64,000 nt of DNA from Streptomyces sp. CA-210063 (GTDB lineage: Bacteria; Actinomycetota; Actinomycetes; Streptomycetales; Streptomycetaceae): assembly GCF_024612015.1 (NCBI RefSeq), contig NZ_CP102512.1, positions 3,968,001-4,032,000 on the forward strand, given 5' to 3'. Shown here one piece after another: positions 48,181-58,535 of this stretch. Each line of letters opens with the position of its first letter. Position 1 is the first letter of the stretch. A program made the translations under genes and the position numbers. The notes beneath the pieces were generated by a model. It saw only the letters and a list, made by a program, of their open reading frames with translations. It did not search any database and was not told the origin of the DNA.

Positions 48181-48843
48181 CTACTTGTCGTCGTCCTCGC
48201 GCTTGAGCGCCTCCATGGCGCGCTGGGTGACGTCCTCCACCGGACCGAGGGCCGAGATCGTCACCACGAGGCCCTGGGCCTTGTAGTAGTCGATGATCGG
48301 CTCGGTCTGCGTGTGGTAGACCTCCAGGCGCTTGCGGACGGTCTCCTCGGAGTCGTCGTCACGCTGGTACAGCTCGCCGCCGCAGGCGTCGCAGACGCCG
48401 TCCTGCTTCGGCTTCTTGTACGTGACGTGGAAGACGTGCGCGGAGTCGTTCCGGCAGATGCGCCGGCCGGCGATCCGCTTGACGACCTCTTCCTCGGGGA
48501 CCTCCAGGTCCAGCACCGCGTCAAGGTTCATGGACTCGTCCTGGAGCGTCACGTCCAGCGCCTCGGCCTGCGAGACGTTGCGCGGGAAGCCGTCGAGCAG
48601 GAAGCCCTGCTCGGCGTCCGGCTGCTCCATGCGGTCCTTGGCCATCGCGATGGTGACCTCGTCCGGCACCAGCTCGCCCTTGTCCATGTAGGACTTCGCG
48701 AGTTTGCCGAGTTCCGTCTGCTTGCTGATGTTGGCCCGGAACAGGTCGCCCGTGGAGATGTGCGGGATCGACAGGTTCTTGGCGAGGAACGCGGCCTGCG
48801 TTCCCTTTCCCGCACCCGGCGGCCCGACGAGGACGATTCGCAT
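48181..48843 (-). CDS. adk: Adenylate kinase
   Basis: 220-aa long-form Adk. The P-loop is [33 protein letters not shown] is the NMP-binding part. The LID carries [12 protein letters not shown] and [14 protein letters not shown], a Cys-containing zinc-type lid. The start overlaps the secY stop by one base (TGATG), so the two are translationally coupled. Confidence 0.98.
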   Translation of the reverse strand: MRIVLVGPPGAGKGTQAAFLAKNLSIPHISTGDLFRANISKQTELGKLAKSYMDKGELVPDEVTIAMAKDRMEQPDAEQGFLLDGFPRNVSQAEALDVTLQDESMNLDAVLDLEVPEEEVVKRIAGRRICRNDSAHVFHVTYKKPKQDGVCDACGGELYQRDDDSEETVRKRLEVYHTQTEPIIDYYKAQGLVVTISALGPVEDVTQRAMEALKREDDDK

Positions 48844-50156
48844 CAGCGGAGGAACCCTTCGTAATTGCGCTGCTGGAGCTGGCTCTCGATCTGCTTCACC
48901 GTCTCCAGACCCACACCCACGATGATCAGGATGCTGGTACCGCCGAACGGGAAGTTCGCGTTCGCCCCGAAACCGGCCAACGCCATCGTCGGCACCAGAG
49001 CGATCAGACCCAAGTACAGCGAACCCGGCCAGGTGATCCGGTTGAGCACGTAACTCAAATACTCAGCGGTCGGTCGGCCAGCCCGGATGCCCGGGATGAA
49101 GCCACCATACTTCTTCATGTTGTCCGCGACTTCCTCGGGGTTGAACGAGATGGCCACGTAGAAGAAGGCGAAGAAGATGATCAGGAAGAAGTAGACCGTG
49201 ATGTGCGCCGGCGCGGCCGTGTCGGCCAGGTTGCTGGTGATCCAACTCGCCCAGCCGGCCGTGGAGTTCGAGAACTGCACGATGAGCGCCGGGATGTAGA
49301 GCAGCGACGAGGCGAAGATCACAGGGATGATGCCCGCCTGGTTGACCTTCAGCGGAATGTAGGTCGACGTGCCGCCGTAGGACCGGCGGCCGATCATGCG
49401 CTTCGCGTACTGGACCGGAATACGGCGCTGGGCCTGCTCGACGAAGACCACGAGCGCGACCATGACCAGGCCGACGGCGATGACGGTGCCGAACTCGATC
49501 CAGCCGCCCGCCAGGTCACCCTGCTCCTTGATGGCCCACAGAGCGGACGGGAAGGTGGCGGCGATCGAGATGAACATCAGGATCGACATGCCGTTGCCGA
49601 TGCCGCGGTCGGTGATGAGCTCACCGAGCCACATGACGAGCGCCGTACCGGCGGTCATGGTGATGACCATGACCATGGTGGTGTAGATCGAGCGGTCGGG
49701 AACGATCTGGCCGGCCATCTGGCAGCCGCTGAACAGCGAGCCGCTGCGGGCGGTGGCGACCAGGCCGGTGCCCTGAAGGATCGCCAGGGCCACCGTCAGG
49801 TAACGGGTGTACTGCGTGATCTTCGCCGTGCCGGCCTGCCCCTCCTTCTTCAGGGCTTCCAGACGCGGGATCACCACGGTCAGCAGCTGCAGAATGATGC
49901 TCGCCGTGATGTACGGCATGATGCCGAGCGCGAAGATCGTGATCTGCAGCAGCGCGCCACCACTGAACATGTTCACGAGACCGAAGAGACCCTGGTTCGT
50001 CTGGGCCTGGTCGATACAGAACTGGACAGCGGTGTAGTCGACACCGGGGATCGGCACATGGGTGCCGACCCGGTAGATCACGATGATGCCGAGCGTGAAG
50101 AGCAGCTTCTTGCGCAGGTCGGGCGTCTTGAACGCCCGGGCGAACGCGGTGAGCAC
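48843..50156 (-). CDS. secY: Protein translocase channel SecY
   Basis: 437-aa SecY with ten membrane spans. The N-terminal plug region [14 protein letters not shown], the [20 protein letters not shown] segment and the cytoplasmic loops ([40 protein letters not shown]) are conserved. GTG start with GGAGG. A 241-bp gap with a strong hairpin separates it from rplO. Confidence 0.99.
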   Translation of the reverse strand: MLTAFARAFKTPDLRKKLLFTLGIIVIYRVGTHVPIPGVDYTAVQFCIDQAQTNQGLFGLVNMFSGGALLQITIFALGIMPYITASIILQLLTVVIPRLEALKKEGQAGTAKITQYTRYLTVALAILQGTGLVATARSGSLFSGCQMAGQIVPDRSIYTTMVMVITMTAGTALVMWLGELITDRGIGNGMSILMFISIAATFPSALWAIKEQGDLAGGWIEFGTVIAVGLVMVALVVFVEQAQRRIPVQYAKRMIGRRSYGGTSTYIPLKVNQAGIIPVIFASSLLYIPALIVQFSNSTAGWASWITSNLADTAAPAHITVYFFLIIFFAFFYVAISFNPEEVADNMKKYGGFIPGIRAGRPTAEYLSYVLNRITWPGSLYLGLIALVPTMALAGFGANANFPFGGTSILIIVGVGLETVKQIESQLQQRNYEGFLR

Positions 50157-50329
50157 GGTGCCTCCTGCGACCCCCGCGCTACTGCGTCAAGGGTGACGGT
50201 TTTGAGATCTGATGAGGACGACTTACGTAACGTTTAACTGCCGCGTCGAGTGCCCGGTTAGGGGTCCCCTGTGAAAACGGACAGTGCAGGCCACCTTACC
50301 GGCGGGACTGCCTCCCTTGGAACGACCAA

Positions 50330-50361
50330 CCGGGGATACCCCATTTGTGGGGTATCCCCGG
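50330..50361 (-). terminator. Strong hairpin between rplO and secY
   Basis: Perfect 14-bp stem, CCGGGGATACCCCA paired with TGGGGTATCCCCGG around TTTG, starting 37 bp after rplO. It lacks a T-run. It may end or attenuate the spc message before secY, which would then need its own promoter in the remaining 170 bp. Confidence 0.75.
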
Positions 50362-50397
50362 TCGGGATCGCTCAAGTCATCGAGACACCTGATGTGT

Positions 50398-50853
50398 TCA
50401 GACGAGCTCGGTGACGGTACCGCCGGCGGCGGTGATCTTCTCCTTGGCGGAGCCGGAGACGGCGTCGACCGTCACCTGCAGCGCCACGGAGATCTCGCCC
50501 TGGCCGAGGACCTTGACGAGGCTGTTCTTGCGGACGGCACCCTTGGCGACCAGGTCGGCAACGGTGACCTCCCCACCCTCGGGGTAGAGGGCGGCGATCT
50601 TGTCCAGGTTCACAACCTGGAACTCGACCTTGAAGGGGTTCTTGAAGCCCTTCAGCTTCGGGAGACGCATGTGGAGGGGCATCTGGCCACCCTCGAAGCG
50701 CTCCGGAACCTGGTAGCGGGCCTTCGTACCCTTGGTACCACGACCGGCCGTCTTACCCTTCGACGCCTCACCACGACCGACACGGGTCTTCGCGGTCTTG
50801 GCGCCCGGGGCGGGACGGAGGTTGTGGATCTTGAGCGGGCTGTTCTCCGCCAT
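50398..50853 (-). CDS. rplO: 50S ribosomal protein L15
   Basis: 151-aa L15. [20 protein letters not shown], the Gly-rich [13 protein letters not shown] stretch and [20 protein letters not shown] are typical. It lies two bases after rpmD. Confidence 0.99.
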   Translation of the reverse strand: MAENSPLKIHNLRPAPGAKTAKTRVGRGEASKGKTAGRGTKGTKARYQVPERFEGGQMPLHMRLPKLKGFKNPFKVEFQVVNLDKIAALYPEGGEVTVADLVAKGAVRKNSLVKVLGQGEISVALQVTVDAVSGSAKEKITAAGGTVTELV

Positions 50854-50855
50854 GA

Positions 50856-51038
50856 TCAGTCGACCTCCTCGACCGTCACGAGGTGGCGGACGGTGTGCAC
50901 CATGCCGCGGAACTCGGGGCGGTCCTCCTTGACGACCTGCGTGTTGATGCCCTTGAGACCAAGGGAACGCAGGGTGTCACGGTGGTTCTGCTTGCTGCCG
51001 ATGTACGACTTCGTCTGCGTGATCTTGAGCTGAGCCAT
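50856..51038 (-). CDS. rpmD: 50S ribosomal protein L30
   Basis: 60-aa L30: [20 protein letters not shown], then [20 protein letters not shown] and the [14 protein letters not shown] end. The ATG overlaps the rpsE stop by one base (TAATG). The family is normally 58-61 residues. Confidence 0.98.
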   Translation of the reverse strand: MAQLKITQTKSYIGSKQNHRDTLRSLGLKGINTQVVKEDRPEFRGMVHTVRHLVTVEEVD

Positions 51039-51646
51039 TACGCAGCACCAGCCCCGGCACGCGCACGCAGCAGAGCCGCGGGAGCGACGTCCTCGAGGGG
51101 CAGACCACGGCGAGCCGCGATCTCCTCGGGACGCTGCAGGCCCTTGAGGGCCGCCACGGTCGCGTGCACGATGTTGATCGCGTTGGACGAGCCGAGCGAC
51201 TTCGACAGGATGTCGTGCACGCCGGCGCACTCGAGCACGGCACGCACCGGGCCACCGGCGATAACGCCGGTACCGGGGGAAGCAGGCTTGAGCAGGACGA
51301 CGCCCGCGGCCTTCTCGCCCGTGATCGGGTGCGGGATGGTGCCCTGGATACGGGGGACCTTGAAGAAGTGCTTCTTGGCCTCCTCAACACCCTTGGCGAT
51401 GGCGGCCGGCACCTCCTTGGCCTTGCCGTAACCGACACCCACGGTGCCGTCACCGTCGCCCACTACGACGAGCGCAGTGAAGCTGAAGCGACGACCACCC
51501 TTCACAACCTTGGCGACGCGGTTGATCGCGACAACGCGCTCAACGTACGCGGTCTTCTCGGCGGCAGCTGCGCCGCCGTCACGGCCCTTCCGGTCCCGCC
51601 GCTCGCCGCCACCGGCACCGCCACCGCGGCGCTGGGGTCCAGCCAT
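51038..51646 (-). CDS. rpsE: 30S ribosomal protein S5
   Basis: 202-aa S5. The N-terminal 35 residues are a Gly/Arg extension ([20 protein letters not shown]). The double-stranded RNA-binding domain ([40 protein letters not shown]) and the C-terminal [20 protein letters not shown] part are complete. Confidence 0.99.
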   Translation of the reverse strand: MAGPQRRGGGAGGGERRDRKGRDGGAAAAEKTAYVERVVAINRVAKVVKGGRRFSFTALVVVGDGDGTVGVGYGKAKEVPAAIAKGVEEAKKHFFKVPRIQGTIPHPITGEKAAGVVLLKPASPGTGVIAGGPVRAVLECAGVHDILSKSLGSSNAINIVHATVAALKGLQRPEEIAARRGLPLEDVAPAALLRARAGAGAA

Positions 51647-51685
51647 TGGATTTACCTCTCTCTTTCCGCTAGCTACGCAGCGAGC

Positions 51686-52069
51686 TCAGAACTTGAGCCC
51701 GGCCTCGCGGGCGGCGTCGGCCAGGGCCGCGATGCGACCCGCGTACCGGTTACCACCTCGGTCGAACACAACGGCCTCGACACCGGCGGCCTTGGCACGC
51801 TCGGCGACCAGGGCGCCGACCTTGCCGGCCTGCGCCGACTTGTCCTCCGACGCACCACGGATGGACGAGTCCAGGGTGGACGCCGACGCAAGGGTGTGAC
51901 CCTTGAGGTCGTCGATCACCTGGGCCACGATGTGGCGGTTCGAGCGGGTCACGACCAGGCGGGGACGCTCAGCCGTACCGTTGACCTTCTTACGGATCCG
52001 GATGTGGCGCCGCTTGATGGCTGCACGCTTGTAAGCGTCGCCCTTAGCGATCTTCGTACCGTATGCCAT
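51686..52069 (-). CDS. rplR: 50S ribosomal protein L18
   Basis: 127-aa 5S rRNA-binding L18. [35 protein letters not shown] and [20 protein letters not shown] are standard. It lies three bases after rplF and 39 bp before rpsE. Confidence 0.99.
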   Translation of the reverse strand: MAYGTKIAKGDAYKRAAIKRRHIRIRKKVNGTAERPRLVVTRSNRHIVAQVIDDLKGHTLASASTLDSSIRGASEDKSAQAGKVGALVAERAKAAGVEAVVFDRGGNRYAGRIAALADAAREAGLKF

Positions 52070-52072
52070 GGC

Positions 52073-52612
52073 TTACTTACCCGCCTTTCCGACCTTGCGG
52101 CGGATGACTTCGCCCTCGTACTTGACGCCCTTGGCCTTGTACGGGTCGGGCTTGCGCAGCTTGCGGATGTTGGCCGCAACCTCGCCGACCTTCTGCTTGT
52201 CGATGCCCTCGACCGAGAACCGCGTCGGGTTCTCGACCTTGAAGGTGATGCCCTCGGGCGCCTCGACGGTGATCGGGTGGCTGTAGCCGAGCGCGAACTC
52301 GAGGTTCGAACCCTTGGCCTGCACGCGGTAACCGACACCGCTGATCTCGAGCTTCTTCACGTAACCCTGGGTCACGCCGGTGATCATGTTCGCCACCAGC
52401 GTGCGGGACAGGCCGTGCAGGGCCTTGCTCTGACGCTCGTCGTTGGGGCGGGTGACGTTCAGAACGCCGTCCTCACCCTTGGCGATCTCGATCGGCGCCA
52501 CGACGGTGTGGGTCAGCGAGCCCTTGGGACCCTTGACCGAGACCGTCTGGCCGTCGATGGTGACGTCCACGCCGGCGGGAACCGTGATGGGGAGCTTGCC
52601 AATGCGCGACAT
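52073..52612 (-). CDS. rplF: 50S ribosomal protein L6
   Basis: 179-aa L6 with two related domains: [20 protein letters not shown] at the start, and the conserved C-terminal [20 protein letters not shown] element near the sarcin-ricin loop. It lies 24 bp after rpsH. Confidence 0.99.
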   Translation of the reverse strand: MSRIGKLPITVPAGVDVTIDGQTVSVKGPKGSLTHTVVAPIEIAKGEDGVLNVTRPNDERQSKALHGLSRTLVANMITGVTQGYVKKLEISGVGYRVQAKGSNLEFALGYSHPITVEAPEGITFKVENPTRFSVEGIDKQKVGEVAANIRKLRKPDPYKAKGVKYEGEVIRRKVGKAGK

Positions 52613-52636
52613 AGCTGTTTCCTCCGTTCCCTTCCG

Positions 52637-53035
52637 CTACCAGACGTAGGCGAGAACTTCTCCGCCTACGCCCTTCTTGCCGGCCTGCTTGTCGGTGAGG
52701 AGCCCGTGGGACGTGGAGATGATCGCCACGCCGAGGCCGCCGAGCACCTTGGGCAGGTTGGTGGACTTCGCGTAAACCCGGAGACCGGGCTTGGAGATCC
52801 GCTTGATGCCCGCGATGGAGCGCTCACGGTTGGGGCCGAACTTCAGCTCCAGGACGAGGTTCTTGCCGACCTCGGCGTCCTCGACCTTCCAGCCCGTGAT
52901 GAAGCCCTCCTGCTGGAGGATCTCCGCGATGTGAGACTTGATCTTCGATGCCGGCATCGTCACGGAGTCGTGGTATGCCGAGTTCGCGTTCCGCAGACGC
53001 GTAAGCATGTCTGCGATCGGATCAGTCATGGTCAT
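52637..53035 (-). CDS. rpsH: 30S ribosomal protein S8
   Basis: 132-aa S8. [20 protein letters not shown] and the C-terminal [20 protein letters not shown] part that binds 16S rRNA are normal. The ATG at 53035 fits; the frame to 53173 covers an intercistronic region. In E. coli S8 is the autogenous repressor of the spc operon. Confidence 0.98.
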   Translation of the reverse strand: MTMTDPIADMLTRLRNANSAYHDSVTMPASKIKSHIAEILQQEGFITGWKVEDAEVGKNLVLELKFGPNRERSIAGIKRISKPGLRVYAKSTNLPKVLGGLGVAIISTSHGLLTDKQAGKKGVGGEVLAYVW

Positions 53036-53249
53036 GAATTGGCCTTCGGCCTCTCTCGCCGGGGTTTCCTGTATGCGCCATCCCTCTCCCCACTCGGTGG
53101 CGGGACGGGTGCGGTGCGGGGACCTACGGCGTAGTAAGTCGTACGGGCTACCGTCAGGCGCCCAACCCTCCAAGCCTAAGCCATGGATGGGTGGGCGCCT
53201 GACACGCCCAGTGCTTACCGAGAGCTTCGGGAGTCCCTAAAAGGAGGGA
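53036..53249 (-). ncRNA. Structured rpsN-rpsH intercistronic region
   Basis: 214 bp without a gene inside an otherwise compact operon. GTCAGGCGCCCA (53153-53164) pairs with TGGGCGCCTGAC (53192-53203), and the stem can be extended by CCC/GGG past a one-base bulge. Next to the rpsN stop GTCCCT-AAAAGG-AGGGAC (53234-53251) forms a second stem. These may control rpsH translation or mRNA cleavage; the role is inferred. Confidence 0.5.
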
Positions 53250-53435
53250 CTACCAGGAGCTCTTGGTCACGCCCGGCAGCTCGCCACGGTGAGCCATCTC
53301 ACGGAGGCACACGCGGCACAGGCCGAACTTGCGGTACACGGAGTGCGGACGGCCACACCGCTGGCAGCGGGTGTACGCGCGCACGGCGAACTTGGGCTTA
53401 CGAGCAGCCTTGGCAATCAGAGCCTTCTTCGCCAT
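53250..53435 (-). CDS. rpsN: 30S ribosomal protein S14, zinc-binding type Z
   Basis: 61-aa short S14. The zinc motif is [17 protein letters not shown] followed by RVC (CxxC-x12-CxxC). [20 protein letters not shown] is the usual start at 53435; three more residues are possible upstream. It ends [11 protein letters not shown]. The zinc-free paralogue of Streptomyces would be elsewhere. Confidence 0.98.
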   Translation of the reverse strand: MAKKALIAKAARKPKFAVRAYTRCQRCGRPHSVYRKFGLCRVCLREMAHRGELPGVTKSSW

Positions 53436-53440
53436 CTCGC

Positions 53441-53998
53441 TCACGCCTCCTTGAAGGGGAAGCCGAGGTGACGGAGGAGCGCGCGGCCCTCAGCGTCGTT
53501 GGTCGCCGTGGTCACCACGGTGATGTCCATACCCCGGGTGCGGTCGATCTTGTCCTGGTCGATCTCGTGGAACATGACCTGCTCGGTGAGACCGAAGGTG
53601 TAGTTGCCACGGCCGTCGAACTGCTTGGGGGACAGACCACGGAAGTCGCGGATGCGCGGAAGCGCGAGCGACAGGGTGCGGTCCAGGAACTCCCACATGC
53701 GGTCGCCACGGAGTGTGACGTGGGCACCGATCGGCTGGCCCTCACGCAGCTTGAACTGCGCGATGGACTTACGGGCCTTGGTGACGGCCGGCTTCTGACC
53801 GGTGATCGTGGTGAGGTCGCGGATGGCGCCCTCGATCAGCTTGGAGTCGCGGGCGGCGTCGCCCACACCCATGTTGACCACGATCTTGACGAGGCCGGGG
53901 ATCTGCATGACGTTCTCGTACTTGAACTCGTCACGCAGCTTGCCCGCGATCTCCTCGCGGTACTTCGTCTTGAGACGCGGAGTCGTGGTGGTAGCCAT
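53441..53998 (-). CDS. rplE: 50S ribosomal protein L5
   Basis: 185-aa 5S rRNA-binding L5. [40 protein letters not shown] and [20 protein letters not shown] are conserved. The ATG overlaps the rplX stop by one base. Confidence 0.99.
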   Translation of the reverse strand: MATTTTPRLKTKYREEIAGKLRDEFKYENVMQIPGLVKIVVNMGVGDAARDSKLIEGAIRDLTTITGQKPAVTKARKSIAQFKLREGQPIGAHVTLRGDRMWEFLDRTLSLALPRIRDFRGLSPKQFDGRGNYTFGLTEQVMFHEIDQDKIDRTRGMDITVVTTATNDAEGRALLRHLGFPFKEA

Positions 53999-54321
53999 CA
54001 GATGTCCTCACCCGTCCGCTTGGCAACGCGAACCTTGTTGCCCTCGTCGTCGAAGCGGTAACCGACACGCGTGACGACCTTCTTGCCATCCTTCTCAACG
54101 ACCAGCTGGACGTTGGAGACGTGGATCGGCGCCTCGGTCGTGACGATGCCACCGGCCTGCGAACCCTTGGCGGTCGGGCCGGCCTTGGTGTGCTTCTTGA
54201 CCCGGTTGACACCCTCGACCAGGACACGGTCCTCGCGGGGGAAGGCCGCGATGACCTTGCCCTGCTTGCCCTTGTCCTTACCGGTGATGACCTGGACCAG
54301 GTCGCCCTTCTTGATCTTCAT
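53998..54321 (-). CDS. rplX: 50S ribosomal protein L24
   Basis: 107-aa L24 with the KOW motif ([20 protein letters not shown]) at the N-terminus and the [20 protein letters not shown] loop. It starts two bases after rplN. Confidence 0.99.
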   Translation of the reverse strand: MKIKKGDLVQVITGKDKGKQGKVIAAFPREDRVLVEGVNRVKKHTKAGPTAKGSQAGGIVTTEAPIHVSNVQLVVEKDGKKVVTRVGYRFDDEGNKVRVAKRTGEDI

Positions 54322-54323
54322 GC

Positions 54324-54692
54324 TTACAGCACCTCCGGCGCGAGCGAGATGATCTTCATGAACTTCTTCTCGCGCAGCTCACGGCCGACCGGGCCGAAGA
54401 TACGGGTGCCGCGAGGGTCGCCGTCGTTCTTCAGAATGACGGCGGCGTTCTCGTCGAAGCGGATGTACGAGCCGTCCGGACGGCGGCGCTCCTTGACGGT
54501 GCGAACGATGACCGCCTTGACGACGTCACCCTTCTTCACGTTGCCACCGGGGATCGCGTCCTTGACGGTGGCGACGATGACGTCACCGATGCCCGCGTAG
54601 CGGCGACCGGAGCCACCGAGCACACGGATGCAAAGGATTTCCTTCGCACCAGTGTTGTCGGCGACACGCAGTCGCGACTCCTGCTGGATCAC
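54324..54692 (-). CDS. rplN: 50S ribosomal protein L14
   Basis: 122-aa L14: [20 protein letters not shown], then [20 protein letters not shown], ending [10 protein letters not shown]. It is the first gene of the spc part, following tandem hairpins after rpsQ. Confidence 0.99.
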   Translation of the reverse strand: MIQQESRLRVADNTGAKEILCIRVLGGSGRRYAGIGDVIVATVKDAIPGGNVKKGDVVKAVIVRTVKERRRPDGSYIRFDENAAVILKNDGDPRGTRIFGPVGRELREKKFMKIISLAPEVL

Positions 54693-54720
54693 GTCTATCT
54701 CCTGATTGTCTGCCGGTTCC

Positions 54721-54788
54721 CCGGGGGCCGTTCAGTGAACGGCCCCCGGAGCCTGGCGGAACTGTCCTGCGAGGGGCGCCTCGCAGGA
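54721..54788 (-). terminator. Tandem hairpins at the S10/spc boundary
   Basis: Directly after the rpsQ stop comes a 9-bp stem (TCCTGCGAG at 54765-54773 with CTCGCAGGA at 54780-54788). It is followed by a 14-bp perfect palindrome around one base (CCGGGGGCCGTTCA at 54721-54734 with TGAACGGCCCCCGG at 54736-54749). The 98-bp rpsQ-rplN gap falls exactly where E. coli separates the S10 and spc operons. Confidence 0.75.
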
Positions 54789-54790
54789 AA

Positions 54791-55078
54791 TTACTTGGCC
54801 TTCTCGAGGATCTCTACGACGCGCCAGTGCTTCGTGGCGGACAGCGGCCGGGTCTCCATGAGGAGGACACGGTCGCCGACGCCTGCGGCGTTCTGCTCGT
54901 CGTGAGCCTTGAGCTTGCTCGTGCTACGGATGACCTTGCCGTACAGGGCGTGCTTCTTGCGGTCCTCGACGGCGACGACGACGGTCTTGTCCATCTTGTC
55001 GGCGACGACGATGCCCTCACGAGTCTTGCGGAAGCCGCGCGTCTCGGTGTTCGTCTCAGTCACGTTGTTCTCGCTCAT
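54791..55078 (-). CDS. rpsQ: 30S ribosomal protein S17
   Basis: 95-aa S17. [20 protein letters not shown] and [20 protein letters not shown] are typical, with a short Asn/Thr N-terminal lead. The ATG overlaps the rpmC stop by one base. Confidence 0.99.
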   Translation of the reverse strand: MSENNVTETNTETRGFRKTREGIVVADKMDKTVVVAVEDRKKHALYGKVIRSTSKLKAHDEQNAAGVGDRVLLMETRPLSATKHWRVVEILEKAK

Positions 55079-55302
55079 CAGGCGCTCTCCACCGTTTCGA
55101 TGCCCAGCTCACGCTCGCGCATCAGGGTGTAGATCCGCGCGATGTCCTTGCGGACCGCCTTGAGACGGCCATGGTTCTCAAGCTGTCCGGTCGCCGCCTG
55201 GAAGCGGAGGTTGAACAGCTCTTCCTTGGCTTCGCGAAGCTTCGCCAGAAGCTCCTCGTCACCCAGCTCGCGCAGCTCGGACGCCTTGGTACCGGCCGAC
55301 AT
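55078..55302 (-). CDS. rpmC: 50S ribosomal protein L29
   Basis: 74-aa L29, two helices: [20 protein letters not shown], then [20 protein letters not shown] and [18 protein letters not shown]. The ATG at 55302 overlaps the rplP stop by one base (TGATG); an in-frame GTG lies one codon upstream. Confidence 0.98.
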   Translation of the reverse strand: MSAGTKASELRELGDEELLAKLREAKEELFNLRFQAATGQLENHGRLKAVRKDIARIYTLMRERELGIETVESA

Positions 55303-55721
55303 CACGCTTCACCTGCCTCGCGCTTGACGATCCGGCACTTCATCGGCAGCTTGTGGGCTGCGCGAGTCAGGGCCTCACGGGCGATCTTCTCGTTGGGGTA
55401 GGACAGCTCGAACATGACCCGTCCCGGGTGCACGTTCGCGATCCACCACTCCGGCGAACCCTTACCGGAACCCATGCGGGTCTCGGCAGGCTTCTTCGTG
55501 AGCGGGCGGTCCGGGTAGATGTTGATCCAGACCTTGCCGCCACGCTTGATGTGGCGGGTCATCGCGATACGGGCCGCCTCGATCTGGCGGTTGGTCACGT
55601 ACGCCGGCGTGAGGGCCTGAATGCCGTACTCGCCGAACGCGACCGTCGTACCGCCCTTGGCCTGACCACGGCGCTTCGGGTGGTGCTGCTTGCGGTGCTT
55701 GACCCTACGGGGGATCAGCAT
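55302..55721 (-). CDS. rplP: 50S ribosomal protein L16
   Basis: 139-aa L16: [36 protein letters not shown] start region, and [20 protein letters not shown] near the peptidyl-transferase side. It lies five bases after rpsC. Confidence 0.99.
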   Translation of the reverse strand: MLIPRRVKHRKQHHPKRRGQAKGGTTVAFGEYGIQALTPAYVTNRQIEAARIAMTRHIKRGGKVWINIYPDRPLTKKPAETRMGSGKGSPEWWIANVHPGRVMFELSYPNEKIAREALTRAAHKLPMKCRIVKREAGEA

Positions 55722-55726
55722 GTCGG

Positions 55727-56557
55727 TCAGGCCTCCGTTCCGGTGCTCTCAGCCGGAGCGGACGCGGGAGCCTCGGCCTTGGGGGCCTCGGCGCCGGCAG
55801 CCTGCTGCGGCTTGCGACCGCGCCCGCCACGCTCGCCACCGCGGCCACCACGGGCCGGGCGGTCGGCGCCGCCACCGCGAGCCGGGCGGTTACCCGCACG
55901 GGCGGCAGCGTTCTCGGCGCGGACCTCGGCGATGTTCTTCACGTCGCCCTTGTAGATCCAGACCTTCACACCGATGCGGCCGAAGGTCGTCTTGGCCTCG
56001 AAGAAGCCGTAGTCCACGTTCGCGCGGAGCGTGTGCAGGGGCACACGGCCCTCGCGGTAGAACTCCGAGCGGGACATCTCGGCGCCACCGAGGCGGCCAC
56101 CGCACTGGATCTTGATGCCCTTGGCGCCGGCCTTCATCGCCGACTGCATGCTCTTACGCATGGCGCGGCGGAAGGAGACGCGGGAGGAGAGCTGCTCGGC
56201 GACGGCCTGAGCAACCAGCTGAGCGTCCGTCTCGGGGTTCTTGACCTCGAGGATGTTCAGCTGGACCTGCTTGCCCGTGAGCTTCTCGAGGTCACCGCGG
56301 ATGCGGTCGGCCTCGGCGCCACGGCGGCCGATGACGATGCCCGGACGCGCGGTGTGGATGTCCACACGCACACGGTCGCGGGTGCGCTCGATCTCCACCT
56401 TCGAGATACCGGCGCGCTCCATGCCGGACGTCATCATCCGACGGATGGCGACGTCTTCCTTGACGTAGTCCTTGTACAGCTTGTCGGCGTACCACCGGGA
56501 CTTGAAGTCCGTGGTGACACCGAGCCGGAACCCATGCGGGTTAACCTTCTGGCCCAT
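55727..56557 (-). CDS. rpsC: 30S ribosomal protein S3
   Basis: 276-aa S3. The KH domain ([20 protein letters not shown]) and the C-terminal domain ([40 protein letters not shown]) are normal. After the core, a roughly 55-residue Arg/Gly-rich then Ala/Pro/Glu tail ([20 protein letters not shown]) is added, as in other Streptomyces. Its ATG overlaps the rplV stop (TAATG). Confidence 0.98.
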   Translation of the reverse strand: MGQKVNPHGFRLGVTTDFKSRWYADKLYKDYVKEDVAIRRMMTSGMERAGISKVEIERTRDRVRVDIHTARPGIVIGRRGAEADRIRGDLEKLTGKQVQLNILEVKNPETDAQLVAQAVAEQLSSRVSFRRAMRKSMQSAMKAGAKGIKIQCGGRLGGAEMSRSEFYREGRVPLHTLRANVDYGFFEAKTTFGRIGVKVWIYKGDVKNIAEVRAENAAARAGNRPARGGGADRPARGGRGGERGGRGRKPQQAAGAEAPKAEAPASAPAESTGTEA

Positions 56558-56904
56558 TACCGGGTTCCTTCCTTGCTGCTGACGACCACGGTGATGTGGC
56601 TGGTCCGCTTGCGGATCCGGTAGGCACGGCCCTGGGCACGCGGACGGAACCGCTTCAGGGTCGGGCCCTCGTCCACGTACGCCTCGCTGATGACCAGCGA
56701 GGAGGCGTCCGTGTGGTCGTAGTTGTGTGCGGCGTTGGCGATGGCGCTGTCCAGCACCTTGCCGACCGGCACGCTCGCGGCCTGCGGGGCGAAACGCAGG
56801 ACCGCCTGAGCCTCCGTGGCGTCCATGCCACGGATGAGGTCCACCACGCGGCGGGCCTTCATGGGCGTGACGCGGATGTACCGCGCCTGGGCCCTGGCTT
56901 CCAT
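56557..56904 (-). CDS. rplV: 50S ribosomal protein L22
   Basis: 115-aa L22: [20 protein letters not shown], and the hairpin [20 protein letters not shown] that lines the exit tunnel, where macrolide-resistance changes map. The ATG at 56904 with GGAAGG is chosen over an upstream ATG at 56934. Confidence 0.98.
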   Translation of the reverse strand: MEARAQARYIRVTPMKARRVVDLIRGMDATEAQAVLRFAPQAASVPVGKVLDSAIANAAHNYDHTDASSLVISEAYVDEGPTLKRFRPRAQGRAYRIRKRTSHITVVVSSKEGTR

Positions 56905-56946
56905 GGTTGTCCTTCCAGTGTCTGTCATGGTCATTCCACCCCGCGG

Positions 56947-57228
56947 TTAGCGGCGCTTCGACTTCCGGTCGTCCTTGACGTGACCCCGGAAGGTGCGCGT
57001 CGGCGAGAACTCGCCGAGCTTGTGGCCGACCATCGACTCGGTGACGAACACCGGAATGTGGGTCTTGCCGTTGTGCACCGCGATCGTGTGGCCGAGCATG
57101 GCCGGGACGATCATCGAGCGACGGGACCAGGTCTTGATGACGTTCTTGGTGCCGGCTTCGTTCTGTACGTCCACCTTCTTGATCAGGTGGTCGTCGACGA
57201 AGGGCCCCTTCTTGAGACTGCGCGGCAT
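56947..57228 (-). CDS. rpsS: 30S ribosomal protein S19
   Basis: 93-aa S19: [40 protein letters not shown] and the [20 protein letters not shown] end. It lies 12 bp after rplB. Confidence 0.99.
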   Translation of the reverse strand: MPRSLKKGPFVDDHLIKKVDVQNEAGTKNVIKTWSRRSMIVPAMLGHTIAVHNGKTHIPVFVTESMVGHKLGEFSPTRTFRGHVKDDRKSKRR

Positions 57229-57240
57229 CTAAACCCGCTC

Positions 57241-58077
57241 CTAGCGCTTCTTGTTCGTCTTGCGGCGGCGGACGATGTACTTGCTCGAAGCCTTCTTCGG
57301 CGAGCGAGTACGACCCTCCTTCTGACCCCACGGGGAGACCGGGTGGCGACCACCGGAGGTCTTGCCCTCACCACCACCGTGCGGGTGGTCAACCGGGTTC
57401 ATCGCCACACCGCGGACGGTCGGACGGACGCCCAGCCAGCGCTTGCGGCCGGCCTTGCCCCAGTTGATGTTGCTCTGCTCGGCGTTGCCGACCTCGCCGA
57501 CGGTGGCGCGGCAGCGCACGTCGACCAGGCGGATCTCACCGGACGGCATGCGGAGGTGGGCGTAGGCGCCCTCCTTCGCGAGCAGCTGCACGGAGGCACC
57601 GGCGGAGCGGGCGAACTTGGCACCGCCACCGGGACGGAGCTCGATCGCGTGGATCGTGGTACCGACCGGGATGTTGCGGAGGGCCAGGTTGTTGCCCGGC
57701 TTGATGTCGGCCCCGGGACCGTTCTCCACGCGGTCACCCTGCTGCAGGTTGCGCGGGGCGAGGATGTAGCGCTTCTCGCCGTCGGCGTAGTGCAGCAGCG
57801 CGATGCGCGCGGTGCGGTTGGGGTCGTACTCGATGTGCGCGACCTTCGCCGGCACGCCGTCCTTGTCGTGACGACGGAAGTCGATCACGCGGTAGGCGCG
57901 CTTGTGTCCGCCACCCTGGTGGCGAACGGTCACACGACCGGCGTTGTTACGGCCGCCCTTGCTGTGCAGCGGGCGGACCAGCGACTTCTCCGGCGTGGAC
58001 CGCGTGATCTCGACGAAGTCGGCGACGCTGGAGCCGCGACGGCCCGGCGTAGTCGGCTTGTACTTGCGGATTCCCAT
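57241..58077 (-). CDS. rplB: 50S ribosomal protein L2
   Basis: 278-aa L2. [20 protein letters not shown], the [20 protein letters not shown] element with the conserved His near the peptidyl-transferase centre, and [19 protein letters not shown] are complete. The 38-bp gap to rplW contains the 16-bp palindrome CGTCCGATATCGGACG (58089-58104). Confidence 0.99.
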   Translation of the reverse strand: MGIRKYKPTTPGRRGSSVADFVEITRSTPEKSLVRPLHSKGGRNNAGRVTVRHQGGGHKRAYRVIDFRRHDKDGVPAKVAHIEYDPNRTARIALLHYADGEKRYILAPRNLQQGDRVENGPGADIKPGNNLALRNIPVGTTIHAIELRPGGGAKFARSAGASVQLLAKEGAYAHLRMPSGEIRLVDVRCRATVGEVGNAEQSNINWGKAGRKRWLGVRPTVRGVAMNPVDHPHGGGEGKTSGGRHPVSPWGQKEGRTRSPKKASSKYIVRRRKTNKKR

Positions 58078-58115
58078 TTCTCAGTCCTCGTCCGATATCG
58101 GACGATCCGACCCGC

Positions 58116-58535
58116 TTACGCGGTCGGACCGCCGAAGATGTCGATACGGTCGCCCTCGGCAAGGGTCACGATGGCGCGCTTGGAGCCGGCACGCTGACCG
58201 AAACCGGTCTTGGTGCGCTTGCGCTTGCCGATGCGGTTGATCGTGTTGACCCCGGTGACCTTGACCGAGAAGACCGCCTGGACGGCCTGCTTGATCTGGG
58301 TCTTGTTGGCGCCGGGCGCGACGATGAAGGTGTACTTGCCCTCGTCGAGCAGCGCGTAGCTCTTCTCCGACACGACCGGCTTCAGCAGCACGTCACGGGG
58401 GTCCGTGAACGCCTTGCTGGGCGCGGTGACGACGGTGTTCTTGCCCTCGGTGGCGTGGCGCTTCGCCTTGGCGACGCGCGCGGCCTTCGCGGCCTTGGCG
58501 GCCTTGGAGGCAATGCTCGGGTGACGCGTAGCCAT
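58116..58535 (-). CDS. rplW: 50S ribosomal protein L23
   Basis: 139-aa L23. The core begins near residue 45 ([20 protein letters not shown]) and includes [20 protein letters not shown] and [18 protein letters not shown]. The 40-odd-residue Ala/Lys-rich N-terminal extension ([20 protein letters not shown]) is longer than in most bacteria. The ATG overlaps the rplD stop by one base. Confidence 0.97.
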   Translation of the reverse strand: MATRHPSIASKAAKAAKAARVAKAKRHATEGKNTVVTAPSKAFTDPRDVLLKPVVSEKSYALLDEGKYTFIVAPGANKTQIKQAVQAVFSVKVTGVNTINRIGKRKRTKTGFGQRAGSKRAIVTLAEGDRIDIFGGPTA

